From positions 1 to 64,000 of the forward strand of contig JAHCHG010000001.1 of the NCBI GenBank assembly GCA_026129865.1: 64,000 nt of DNA. Reading direction: 5' to 3'. The DNA comes from Pyrinomonadaceae bacterium (GTDB lineage Bacteria; Acidobacteriota; Blastocatellia; Pyrinomonadales; Pyrinomonadaceae). Shown here one piece after another: positions 9,901 to 16,197 of this stretch. Both the position numbers and the translations under genes were made by a program. Under the pieces are notes generated by a model. That model had not been told where the DNA came from. It was given only the letters and a program-made list of their open reading frames with translations, and ran no database searches. Numbering within the stretch: the first letter of the stretch is position 1; every line of letters begins with the position of its first letter.

Positions 9901-11111
9901 TCAAGATTCGAAGGACGCGGCGCGGTTAGTCCATTGATCTTAACCCGCGCAGCAGCGATGGTCCCAATTAATCCGGAAACGCTAATGTTAGACGGATATA
10001 CGGAGCCTGTTCCCGGATCTGCGATAGTAAATCCGCCGTTATTGCAAAATTGTCCGCCGGTTTGAACAGTCGGACTGTTGATCACCTGCGAAAGCGATCC
10101 GCTGCTGATGCCAAACGTTGCCGTGCCGCTGTAGTTGGCGGAAATCGACCGCGTACCTTCGGGAAGCGTTGTCATACAGGTCGCATTTCCCGACCCATCG
10201 ACCGCCGAGTTTGAGCAGCCGGCGATCGGCGACCCGTTATTCGTAAAGGCGACCGTTCCCGACGTAACGGGCGCTCCGCCTGCTGAAAGCGTCGTCGTCG
10301 ATGTAAAAGTAATGGTCTGAGTGGTTAAAGCAGGATTAATATTCGACGCAATCGAAGTATTCGTCCCTTGAACTACGGCGTTAGTTGTAACATCAATCGA
10401 CCATCCGCCGGACACAGACGAAGTTCCGCCGCCAAGTGAATCATCTACGATAAATAAGTTCCAGTTTCCGTTCGGTGAAATTCCGTTAAACGCAGACGCA
10501 AGTGTCGCTATACCTTCGGGCGCGGGTGTGTTGAAAGTCGCCGGTCCCGGAGACGGAAAATCGTCGCTGTCGGTCGCCGAAAAAAGATAATCCGTGGGTT
10601 TGTATGTACCGCTTGAGATCGCTGTGCTCGGAACCAATGCTGCGGCGGAATCGTCGAAAGTCAGATTTACGTTCGACATTCCGAATAGATCGCCTCCGTC
10701 GCCGAGAAGCATCAGCGCCGCTCCGTTCGGAGCGACCAGCGCGAAGTTTAAATCTCTTTCACGGTTTGTCGTAATACCGGTAATCGTAACATTGACGTCC
10801 GAAACCGTTCCGGCAAGTCCTGAAACCGTAATAGCGGACGGATACGGGGTGGCTATACCGTTAGGCGTCGAAGTACCGGCTCTGTCGGCGACAGTAATTG
10901 CAGTCGAGTTTGAAAAAGCGGTAAGGTTTGAATGACCGGTTTGACCGGCTTTTTGAATCTCGGATCTGATCGAGTCGATCTTCTGGTTAAAGAAGCTGTT
11001 CTTTTCTCCTTTATAAGCCAATGAAACCGCCGGAAGCTGGATCAGGACTATCATTAAAAAAGAAATTAAACGCAACAAATAATTAAAGGAAGAGGGGTTA
11101 TCTGTTTTCAT
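3990..11111 (-). CDS. Secreted giant protein: two P domains, Ig-like, 13 Calx-beta repeats, FG-GAP repeats
   Basis: This is a 2373-residue protein with a signal peptide at about 1-32 (hydrophobic core, SLA cleavage-like site). The order is P domain (about 70-230), bacterial Ig-like (about 245-340), second P domain (about 350-520), second Ig-like (about 525-640), thirteen Calx-beta repeats of about 110 residues each (every one beginning near a SINDV...EGNSGTT motif), then six FG-GAP/VCBS repeats of about 49 residues with DxDxDGxxD calcium loops, ending in a short PVPKAYLPQ tail. Calx-beta and FG-GAP repeats bind calcium and mediate extracellular contacts, so an adhesin or biofilm-matrix role is inferred. 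Start: ATG with AAGG about 9 bases upstream. A terminator follows the stop. The same FG-GAP tail type occurs in three other proteins of this window. Confidence 0.93.
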   Translation of the reverse strand: MKTDNPSSFNYLLRLISFLMIVLIQLPAVSLAYKGEKNSFFNQKIDSIRSEIQKAGQTGHSNLTAFSNSTAITVADRAGTSTPNGIATPYPSAITVSGLAGTVSDVNVTITGITTNRERDLNFALVAPNGAALMLLGDGGDLFGMSNVNLTFDDSAAALVPSTAISSGTYKPTDYLFSATDSDDFPSPGPATFNTPAPEGIATLASAFNGISPNGNWNLFIVDDSLGGGTSSVSGGWSIDVTTNAVVQGTNTSIASNINPALTTQTITFTSTTTLSAGGAPVTSGTVAFTNNGSPIAGCSNSAVDGSGNATCMTTLPEGTRSISANYSGTATFGISSGSLSQVINSPTVQTGGQFCNNGGFTIADPGTGSVYPSNISVSGLIGTIAAARVKINGLTAPRPSNLDFMLVGANGQAFQFMSDVGDSVNAVSNINLTVDDAASGLFPIGTALSGGTYRPTDFSAVGETDPYPAPAPAAFNRAAPQGTSTFNSIYASSNPNGNWTLYSVDDGIGGGVSTVASWCVDFTLNKIGTSTTLTSTPNPSNLGQNVTFTATVTAASGIPTGNVEFFDGATSLGTGALVPTTGTSAAATLSTNALPAGVRSITAVYAGTTTPGGGGFNTSTSTPLSQNVIAGMLSINDVSASEGNSGTTNFNFIVTLSQVSSQTVTVNYATANGTAVAPGDYGSASGTLTFAPGDTTKTITVVVNGDTTVEPNENFFVNLSGATNATISDNQGIGTIQNDDFATVSINGVAAPEGNSGSSNFTFTVMLSQPSSQTITMDFSTANGTAVAPGDYTANSGSISFNPGETSKTISVSVNGDTTVESDETFFVNLTNVVGATVLDGQGQGTIQNDDIASISINDVSASEGNSGTTDFTFTVNLSQPSLSAVTVNYATANGSAIAGSDYTSASGTVTFNAGETSKTITVSVLGDTVVEPNENFFVNLSGAVNATISDNQGLGTIQNDDTATIAIGDVTLNEGNSGTTAFVFSVSLTNASASAITVDYSTANGSATSGSDYTAASGTLTFAAGETSKTVTVNVSGDVTVEPNETFFVNLSNASGAVIGDNQGLGTILNDDTTALSISDVSLNEGNSGTTTFGFTVSLTNPSATAVTVNYATADGTALISDGDYQAVGSTILTFNPGETSKTVNILVNGDNKVEPNETFFVNLTNASGATISDNQGLGTIQNDDATALSINDVSLNEGNSGTTAFNFTVSLTNPSASAITVDYATANGTANSGSDYTAVSGTLTFSAGETTKIVTVNVSGDTLVEPNETFFVNLSNASGAPVSDNQGLGSIQNDDTTAMSIGDVSLVEGNAGTTSFIFSVSLTNPSSTAITVDYATAAGTVNPATAGTDYTAASGTITFNPGETSKSVGVSVNGDNTVELDETFFVNLSNLSGASVSIADGQGMGTIINDDIPTFSINDVTQNEGNSGTTSFTFTVNLSQANPAGATVTYATADGTATVAGNDYTAIAPTVLNFGPADTQKTVTVLVTGDTNVELDETFFVNLTGATNATISDNQGQGTILNDDTPAISINDVTVAEGNSGTTLATFTVSLSQTTNLPVSVQYATADGTATAFTDYVGLPLTTLNFAPGETTKQIAVTVNGDTEIELNETFFVNLSNPVNATIADNQGIGTIENDDAPVLSINDITQDEGSSGPNTFNFTVTLSPASVSPVTVKYSTADGTATSAGGDYTAITTPVMLTFAPGETTKTASVTVNGDTTVELDETFFVNLTMPTGAIVLDPQGSATIRNDDTPTLSIDDVSQVEGNTGTSNFAFTITLSQPSPLDVTVSYATAVGTTNPATPGEDYTAIALTPVTFLAGETTKTVNVSVNGDTTTEFDETFFVDLSSPINATIADGQGVGTIQNDDVPAFTITDVSMNEGNSGTTNFVFTVTLSQANPAGASVAYTTNPGSGMHPATPGADYTTTAGTLTFGAAETSKTITVPVIGDLAAEFDETFVVDLSSPTGATISDNQGDGTIVNDDIPTLSVNTVRQLEGNSGTSLFNFTITLSQAHVVPVTVSYKTEHDSATSSDYVPIPLTAVTFAVGETTKNFSVTVFGDTIREQNEVFRIILSNAANATIANNGAGVIIDEEAFSISDFDGDRVSDYSVYRPSTGVWYSLQSTNGVPLIQTFGLAGDLIAPGDYDGDGKTDRAFFRPSTGNWHVLRSSDSGETITQFGMNGDKPVQGDFDNDGKTDLAVFRPSTGLWAIRQSSNGLVKMVTFGLGTDKPVQGDYDGDGETDIAVYRPSTGTWYVLRSATATTLIAAWGNSTDVPVTGDFDGDGKTDLTIFRPSTGDWWIFQSLDNTVRAFPFGTNGDIPAAADFDNDGTTDVAVFRPSSGDWYVLRSSTLTLTGVNWGTNGDIPVPKAYLPQ
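4835..9215 (-). repeat. Thirteen tandem Calx-beta coding repeats (about 330-base period)
   Basis: The repeats are visible in DNA as recurring blocks such as TTCCCGAATTGCCTTC and CCCTGATTATC at a period of about 330 bases. Sequence drift differs between repeats; the central ones (about 6800-8300) look most alike, which suggests recent internal duplication. Boundaries are approximate, read from the protein repeats. Confidence 0.8.
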
Positions 11112-11181
11112 ATTTTTACACCTTTTAAAGAACAGAGTCGGGACTCGAAAGAATTGAGCCGCAGTCGGTAATTTGGGATAA

Positions 11182-11224
11182 AAAAATGCTGTTATCAGCG
11201 TTCAAGGTTGATAACAGCATTTTT
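11182..11224 (-). terminator. Hairpin terminator of the tail-collar gene
   Basis: A perfect 16-base stem (AAAAATGCTGTTATCA pairing with TGATAACAGCATTTTT) closes an 11-base loop. On the minus strand it ends in a T tract. It lies 7 bases past the stop codon of the 11231-11761 gene and separates it from the giant gene downstream. Confidence 0.88.
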
Positions 11225-11230
11225 AATAAG

Positions 11231-11761
11231 TTAATTTCTCGATGGAAATATGCCCTGCAGCGCGATAATAAAATTGATGCAGGTAAATGGCTGAATATTT
11301 GAATGCGGCTGGCTGCCGCCGCTATTTCCAATTGTTACTTGAACAGCGCCGTTGTTCATTTGAGTGTTAAAAGCTGAATTGTAATTGTTGCCTTCAGCTA
11401 AAAAATTTCCTGTAGGAACAGTATCGGAAGCAGGACCGCTGTTCGCATTTGCTGTAGTGGTCGCTGTGTGATTATGCGACGGGATTTGCGAAGTGATCAG
11501 CGTAACATTTTCAACTCCGCCTTGTTCTCCCAAACTTCGCGGACTTAGTCCCGGACCACTTCCGGGATGCATCGGGACACGACCGCGAAGATCCGGCAGC
11601 GCAAATGTCGTTTGACCGTTTCCGCCGTAGGTTGTTCCAAGAATTGAAAACAACGCGGTATTTTGGGCAATCGGAAGAAGCTGCCCGCTGCAGAAAGCCC
11701 AACTTCTGGGCGCGAAATTTCCTCCGAACATCACTATTTCACCTAAAAAAGGGGTCGCCAT
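11231..11761 (-). CDS. Tail-collar domain protein (microcystin-dependent protein MdpB-like)
   Basis: This 176-residue protein opens with the phage tail-collar signature: GEIVMFGGNFAPRSWAFCSGQ then LLPIAQN, GTTYGGNGQTTFALPDLRGR and GSGPGLSPRSLGEQGG. The domain covers roughly residues 5-90; the rest is a Gly/Asn/Thr-rich distal part with HNH and PHSNIQPF motifs as in MdpB homologues. The family includes short tail-fibre-like proteins found in many bacterial chromosomes without phage neighbours. Their role is not established; a secreted or surface-assembled structure is a guess. ATG at 11761 has a strong ribosome site (CAGGAGA). Genes for DUF6916-like proteins lie nearby, a pairing I recall from other genomes. 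No other phage genes are present, so this is not a prophage. Confidence 0.88.
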   Translation of the reverse strand: MATPFLGEIVMFGGNFAPRSWAFCSGQLLPIAQNTALFSILGTTYGGNGQTTFALPDLRGRVPMHPGSGPGLSPRSLGEQGGVENVTLITSQIPSHNHTATTTANANSGPASDTVPTGNFLAEGNNYNSAFNTQMNNGAVQVTIGNSGGSQPHSNIQPFTCINFIIALQGIFPSRN

Positions 11762-11911
11762 TTTTATCTCCTGTTGTCTTAATTAATCTAAGGTTTCGAT
11801 AGACTAAACCGTTCGATTCAAGTAGTTTAATTACGTGCCGGTTTAAGTTATAGATCACGGAGACTATAGAACCTTTTTGTTTTTTATACAAGAGAAAAAA
11901 TAAAAAAATTA

Positions 11912-12469
11912 ATGCCTTTGTTTCTTACGGGCGCTGCCTGTCCGCATGCGAAACGATTAGAAAATGAAAAAATGTATACCGGTCTATTTGAACGAATTCG
12001 AATATTTCTTTGCAGCATCGGAATCGATGTAGTTGCCGTTGAAATTTGTGCAAACACCTTTTTGCCGGGGATCGCAGTAAAAGATGGAAAGCTATTGGTC
12101 GATGTGGAAAAACTTCTCTTTCCAGGCGACTTACTTCACGAAGCGGGGCATCTTGCCGTTGTACCGAAGAATTTGCGAGAACGGTTGAACGACGAAATAG
12201 AAGTTCCGGAATTTAATGCTGAACTGCTTGAAATAGAAGCCATCGCGTGGTCATATGCGGCTTGCCTGCATCTGGCTATAGACCCTGAAATAGTGTTTCA
12301 CGAAGGCGGCTATAGAGGAAAATCGAAAGCTTTGCTGCAAAATTTTGAATTGGGAATCTATTTGGGAATCGACGGCTTGGAAAATTCGGGATTGACGCTG
12401 ACTCCGCGAACCGCGGAACGACTTGGGGAAAAACCGTACCCGGACATGATCAAATGGTGCAGGGATTGA
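11912..12469 (+). CDS. Hypothetical protein with HEAGH zincin-like motif
   Basis: This 185-residue soluble protein has HEAGH at residues 76-80 (the HExxH zinc-peptidase signature), followed about 30 residues later by a Glu-rich helix (ELLEIEAIAWSYA) that could carry a third ligand. No signal peptide is seen. The motif suggests a metalloprotease fold, but no family could be named and activity is unproven. The start is uncertain: ATG 11912 lacks a good ribosome site, and an in-frame ATG at 11972 (MYTGLFERIR) is an alternative. It stands divergently from the tail-collar gene and upstream of the Tat-exported DUF6916-like gene on the same strand. Confidence 0.65.
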   Translation: MPLFLTGAACPHAKRLENEKMYTGLFERIRIFLCSIGIDVVAVEICANTFLPGIAVKDGKLLVDVEKLLFPGDLLHEAGHLAVVPKNLRERLNDEIEVPEFNAELLEIEAIAWSYAACLHLAIDPEIVFHEGGYRGKSKALLQNFELGIYLGIDGLENSGLTLTPRTAERLGEKPYPDMIKWCRD

Positions 12470-12579
12470 AATAATAAGTTTGTTCAATTAAACCAATTCC
12501 CTAGAAAATTGTTGAAATTAAAAAAATATAGTGTTAGTTTCGAGAGCGCTTCCAACAAATTTAAATCAGGAAAACAAAT

Positions 12580-13026
12580 ATGCAAAATCGTCGCGACTTT
12601 CTAAAATACGGCTCTATTGCAGCAGCCGGCGGATTGCTTTTAACGGGCAGGGTCAATATTTTCGGGCAATCTATCGACAAAAGCGGGTATTTTCCGTTAC
12701 CGCCCAAAATTCTTTCAGACAAATCGACTTTTCTCAATAAACAATCATTTGAACCGCTGATCGATCAGCTTTTTACCGTCTCCGTCGATGATTCTTCAAA
12801 AATTTCGATGCGTTTGGTTGAAATTGTGTCTGCGGGCGACGACCTGGCAAGCAGAGTTTCGATCGATGCATTTTCTTTGATCTTTGAAGTTCGTGAAGGT
12901 CAGCTGCTGGACGATCGAATTTACGACATTTCGCACAACGACATAGGAACCGTTCCTATCTTCGTTTCGACAGTCGGCAGAAGCCAAAGGCGTTTTCAGG
13001 CAGTTTTTAGCCGTGTTTATAACTAG
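12580..13026 (+). CDS. Tat-exported DUF6916-like protein
   Basis: This 148-residue protein starts with a twin-arginine signal (NRRDFLK at residues 3-9, then a hydrophobic SIAAAGGLLLTG stretch), so it should cross the membrane folded. The C-terminal half (about 55-148) resembles DUF6916: a small beta-rich domain with FSLIFE, QLLDDRIYDI, IGTVPIFVSTV and FQAVFSRV. The function is unknown. A second, shorter member of the same family lies tail-to-tail on the other strand, with the two stop codons overlapping (13023-13026). The ATG at 12580 has AGGA about 9 bases upstream. Family assignment is from memory of the motif pattern. Confidence 0.75.
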   Translation: MQNRRDFLKYGSIAAAGGLLLTGRVNIFGQSIDKSGYFPLPPKILSDKSTFLNKQSFEPLIDQLFTVSVDDSSKISMRLVEIVSAGDDLASRVSIDAFSLIFEVREGQLLDDRIYDISHNDIGTVPIFVSTVGRSQRRFQAVFSRVYN

Positions 13027-13346
13027 TTTTTTGGCAAGAGCCGATTAAAAACTGCTTCAAAGACAATTCCGTCAGACGCATCTTCAACCGGTACAACGAA
13101 TAATTCGCGCGACCCAAGTTCGGGATGATCAAAAATATAGTTGTTTTGAACGGGCGGAAAATCGTGCGGAAATAGGAAAAACATCGAGAATCTTTCCTGG
13201 TTCGAAGTTTTTTTAGCTTCCGAAACTTCAACCAGTTTTGCATCCACGTTTTGGTTAACCCGAAACATCGAGTTTACCTGAGCTGCAAAGTCATCGCGAT
13301 CTGTTATTTTTATAAATTCTTTAAGTTTATCGTCGCTTACCTTCAT
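13023..13346 (-). CDS. Small cytoplasmic DUF6916-like protein
   Basis: This 107-residue protein has no signal peptide. Its pattern (F-R-V near 28, KLVEVSEA, FSMFFLFPHDFPP, NNYIFDHPELG, LFVVPVE and FEAVFNRL) lines up with the C-terminal domain of the neighbouring Tat-exported protein and with DUF6916. Its start codon overlaps that of the APS-kinase fusion: CATG at 13344-13347 is read as ATG on both strands, so the two genes diverge from a shared start with no intergenic space. Promoters must then lie inside the opposite gene. Function unknown. Confidence 0.72.
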   Translation of the reverse strand: MKVSDDKLKEFIKITDRDDFAAQVNSMFRVNQNVDAKLVEVSEAKKTSNQERFSMFFLFPHDFPPVQNNYIFDHPELGSRELFVVPVEDASDGIVFEAVFNRLLPKN

Positions 13347-14277
13347 GGTTTTGATTCAACTTACCGGCTTGTCCGGCGCGGGAAAAACTACACTATCATA
13401 CATTGCTAAACACGAACTTGAAAAACGCGGCTTCAAGGTCGAAGTTATTGATGGCGATGAATATCGAACAAACCTCTGCAGAGATCTGGATTTTTCCAAA
13501 CAAGACCGCAAGGAAAACATTCGCCGACTCGGTTTCGTTGGAAAAGTTCTCGCTCGGAATGGGGTAATCGTACTGCTTGCAGCAATTAATCCGTACGAAG
13601 ACGTTCGCGGCGAAATAAAGGCTAGTTTTCCGCGGGTCAAAACTGTTTGGATCGATTGCGATATTAAAACGTTAAGAACACGCGATACAAAAGGACTTTA
13701 CGAACGAGCATTTCTGCCGGACGATCATCCCGAAAAATTGAATAATTTAACAGGCGTTAACGACCCTTACGAAATTCCGGAGCATCCCGATCTGATCATC
13801 AAAACCGATTCCGAAAGCGTCGACCGTTCCAGCAACGTACTTTTAAAATTTATCCTCGAAAATGTCGAAGAGGAAAAAGACAGAACGCGTAAAGCTCTCT
13901 TCATCGGTCGATGGCAGCCGTTTCACAATGGGCATAAGTGGCTGATAGACCAGAAATTAAAGGAAAACAGACCGGTTTTGATCGCAGTTCGGGATGTTGC
14001 GCCCGACGAAAGTAATCCGTTGACGACCGAACAAACCGTCGAAATACTTCAAAAATTTTATGCGGACGAGAATGTCGAAATTATTAAAATTTCAAACATT
14101 GAAAGCGTAAATTTTGGGCGCAATGTAGGTTATGAAATAAACGAATTCGCGCCGCCATCCGAAATTGGGAGCATTTCGGCAACTGAGATCAGAAAGAATT
14201 TGAAAGAAAAAGACGATTCGTGGAGAGAAAAAGTGGATCCAAAGATCCACGAACTAATTGCTAAATATCTCGGTTAA
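13345..14277 (+). CDS. APS kinase fused to a small HxGH nucleotidyltransferase
   Basis: 310 residues. The N-terminal domain (about 1-175) is an adenylylsulfate kinase, which phosphorylates APS to PAPS: P-loop GLSGAGKTT at 8-16, DGDEYR, DRKENIRRLG, and KGLYERA then GVNDPYEIPEHP all match the family. The C-terminal domain (about 183-310) is a cytidylyltransferase-like Rossmann domain with GRWQPFHNGH (HNGH is the HxGH motif) and ISATEIR, most like NadM-type adenylyltransferases. Animal PAPS synthases fuse APS kinase to full ATP sulfurylase, which is also an HxGH enzyme; here the partner is far smaller. It may supply PAPS to the sulfotransferase next door, but the substrate of the C-terminal domain is unknown. 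The 3' end overlaps the convergent GNAT gene by 17 bases. Confidence 0.88.
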   Translation: MVLIQLTGLSGAGKTTLSYIAKHELEKRGFKVEVIDGDEYRTNLCRDLDFSKQDRKENIRRLGFVGKVLARNGVIVLLAAINPYEDVRGEIKASFPRVKTVWIDCDIKTLRTRDTKGLYERAFLPDDHPEKLNNLTGVNDPYEIPEHPDLIIKTDSESVDRSSNVLLKFILENVEEEKDRTRKALFIGRWQPFHNGHKWLIDQKLKENRPVLIAVRDVAPDESNPLTTEQTVEILQKFYADENVEIIKISNIESVNFGRNVGYEINEFAPPSEIGSISATEIRKNLKEKDDSWREKVDPKIHELIAKYLG

Positions 14278-14764
14278 CCTTTTCATCATCACGCCATTCC
14301 ATTTGAAAATGGGTAGTTACGTCGGCTGCCTTCTTAAACCCCAACCTCTCATAAAGGCGAAAAGCCGGATTCATTTTTTCGACATAAAATCTGATCGGCA
14401 GTTTGGTCCTGCGGCTTTGTTCGAAAAGCCATTCCAAAATTTTTGTGCCGATACCTTGATTTCGAAAATCGCTCAGAATTGATAGATCTATCAGATGAAG
14501 ATCGCCTTGTTCGGTTGAATGGATCATTCGACCGGCAGATTTATTTTGATAAAGAATTACGAAGTTCGAAGCCTGCGGGTAATTTTTTTCATAGTCGATG
14601 CTCTGAGCCTGAAATTGAAAATCCAAAATGTTCTCTAATTCATTTTCCGCCAGGTTAAGAGCTTCAAAATGTCTGCGAACCGAATCATAAAAAACTTCGC
14701 GCCAAAAGCTCTCGTCATCTTTGCGGCGCGGACGCAGTTTGATCTCAGGGGAAATTTTTTTCAT
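14261..14764 (-). CDS. GNAT family N-acetyltransferase
   Basis: This 167-residue protein has the acetyl-CoA-binding motif A, DFRNQGIGTKILEWL (residues about 99-113), and the family's C-terminal NPAFRLYERLGFKK motif. It would transfer an acetyl group from acetyl-CoA to an amine; the substrate is unknown. The start codon overlaps the stop of the sulfotransferase by 4 bases (ATGA-type coupling), so it is the last gene of a Nif11-like / sulfotransferase / GNAT operon. The 3' end runs 17 bases into the convergent APS-kinase gene. Confidence 0.88.
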   Translation of the reverse strand: MKKISPEIKLRPRRKDDESFWREVFYDSVRRHFEALNLAENELENILDFQFQAQSIDYEKNYPQASNFVILYQNKSAGRMIHSTEQGDLHLIDLSILSDFRNQGIGTKILEWLFEQSRRTKLPIRFYVEKMNPAFRLYERLGFKKAADVTTHFQMEWRDDEKVNRDI

Positions 14765-15732
14765 TGAACTAGCAGCCTATAATTTTCCAGTTTTTCGTAC
14801 AACGGCAGGACAAGATCTTCCGCCAAACTCAAAACCTTTTCACTGGCTTCCTTCCTTTTTTCTTTGCCGTCCGGGACAAATGTTTCGCCCGGCGATTTTG
14901 CGTTTGATCTTGCCGTTCGTCCGATCGCCGCCGCCTCGTCTTCGTCAAAATGAACATTAAAATGAGCGCATATTTCGCTTGAGAAAATTTCCGGAAGCTG
15001 GTCGTAATTGATAAATTTCCCGAGATTGCTTTCTTTGTTTGCCAGACCAGATTCGGCAAACGCTGCAATAGTGCGGGCAAATCTCTCTTCGGTAGAAAAC
15101 TGCAGGATCTCGAACAAATTCAGTTCGGGAAAGATCTTCTCGATGGTTCCGGGAATCATTTGAGCGCCGGGTTGACGCAAATTGGAAACGATCACCTCGA
15201 CCGGATCCCGGTACAAAAAGATCCATGGAATTTTAGGATATGCGCTTTCGATCAGGTGTAGATCGAGAACGCTCCAACTGTCAAATTTTACAAAGAAATT
15301 CTCTTCCCGTTCAAATCTTTTCTGCGCTAAAGCATTGACGACCCATCTCAGCCAGACCTTCTTTCGTTCGTCGGAAACGGCGGCGCGAATGACTTTATCG
15401 ATCACAGTTGCTTCGGAAATTACAATATTTTTCTCAAGCGATGCGAACATCTGCGAAACTAATGTCGAACCGCACCGCGAAATGTGAAAAATGAAACCTT
15501 TCGGCTGAAGTCCGGGAGATTCGTTGAATATTTCGCCAAGAAATTCGATCGGTGTTTGATGTCGAAATGCGAGGTTGAACGGTTTTCGCATCAGGATATG
15601 CAAAGTATCTTCGAAAAATGGTTCTGTGAATCTTTTTTTCCCGAGAAAAACCCAATCTACGAAGAAACTTCCGCTTTGTTCGTAGATCCTAAGCGGTGCC
15701 CAGTCGCGAAAATCCTCAATTCTTAAATCCAT
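14761..15732 (-). CDS. PAPS-dependent sulfotransferase family protein
   Basis: 323 residues. The 5'-phosphosulfate loop is ISRCGSTLVSQMF (about 84-96) and the 3'-phosphate motif is YRDPVEVIVSNLRQPG (about 174-189), both in standard order for PAPS-dependent sulfotransferases. The enzyme should move sulfate from PAPS to a hydroxyl or amine. An N-terminal extension of about 75 residues (FVDWVFLGKKRFTEPFFEDT) precedes the core and may recognise a protein partner. It overlaps the Nif11-like gene by 10 bases upstream and GNAT by 4 bases downstream. An APS kinase 0.5 kb away could make its cofactor. Substrate unknown; the context suggests a peptide or protein. Confidence 0.88.
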   Translation of the reverse strand: MDLRIEDFRDWAPLRIYEQSGSFFVDWVFLGKKRFTEPFFEDTLHILMRKPFNLAFRHQTPIEFLGEIFNESPGLQPKGFIFHISRCGSTLVSQMFASLEKNIVISEATVIDKVIRAAVSDERKKVWLRWVVNALAQKRFEREENFFVKFDSWSVLDLHLIESAYPKIPWIFLYRDPVEVIVSNLRQPGAQMIPGTIEKIFPELNLFEILQFSTEERFARTIAAFAESGLANKESNLGKFINYDQLPEIFSSEICAHFNVHFDEDEAAAIGRTARSNAKSPGETFVPDGKEKRKEASEKVLSLAEDLVLPLYEKLENYRLLVQ

Positions 15733-15926
15733 CTTTCTATGAAAACACGCCGACCATCATTCATTGCCTGCAATACTTCAGATTCACCAAATTTCAACCC
15801 AAATTCGTTCCCGAGCTCGATCACGCGCGATACAAAAACGTCATGTTCCGAGATCGACTGTAGCGTATTTTGGAGCTCAAGATCACGAAAAACAATTTGA
15901 CGAAATTTTTCAAATTCTTCATCCAT
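15723..15926 (-). CDS. Nif11-like small protein (possible RiPP leader or partner protein)
   Basis: This 67-residue protein is mostly helical and matches the Nif11 domain pattern: FEKFRQIVFRDLELQNTL, then VSRVIELGNEFGLKFGESEV, ending in RRVFIERWI. Nif11 domains are known as leader regions of ribosomally made peptides and also as stand-alone proteins. Here nothing follows the domain: no Gly-Gly cleavage site, and no Cys- or Ser-rich core. It is therefore more likely a small partner or docking protein, or the target itself. Its last 10 bases overlap the start of the sulfotransferase gene, so the two are translationally coupled. The ribosome site is weak. Confidence 0.75.
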   Translation of the reverse strand: MDEEFEKFRQIVFRDLELQNTLQSISEHDVFVSRVIELGNEFGLKFGESEVLQAMNDGRRVFIERWI

Positions 15927-16126
15927 TTCTTTGCGAGAATAGAGGATTTTGCGGTACGTTTCAATCTAGCAGGATCTTTCTATTTTCTTACTCAAGTTTA
16001 AATAAATGAACAGCTTCCGATTTCGCATTGCTTTATTCGATCAGTCACAGTATTTCGGGACAAATGCCGGGATTGACCTAATTGAAATTTTAAGAAAATT
16101 TTCGCTCTGAGCTCTTTCGGGCATTA

Positions 16127-16142
16127 TCTTTTTCGAAAAAGA
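16127..16142. promoter_or_regulatory. 16-base perfect palindrome in a divergent promoter region
   Basis: TCTTTTTCGAAAAAGA lies between the divergent Nif11-like (minus) and beta-hydroxylase (plus) genes, directly before a CATAATAT box at 16143-16150 that could serve as a -10 element. It is a candidate operator; A-tract palindromes also arise by chance. Confidence 0.35.
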
Positions 16143-16197
16143 CATAATATGCTGTCTGCTCAAACTGCTTTCAGCCGACTTTTTTAGTGCCGAAAAT

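Noticed and set aside
11231-11761. Prophage, suggested by the tail-collar domain
   Set aside because: No capsid, terminase, integrase, lysis or other tail genes nearby; MdpB-like proteins occur alone in many chromosomes.
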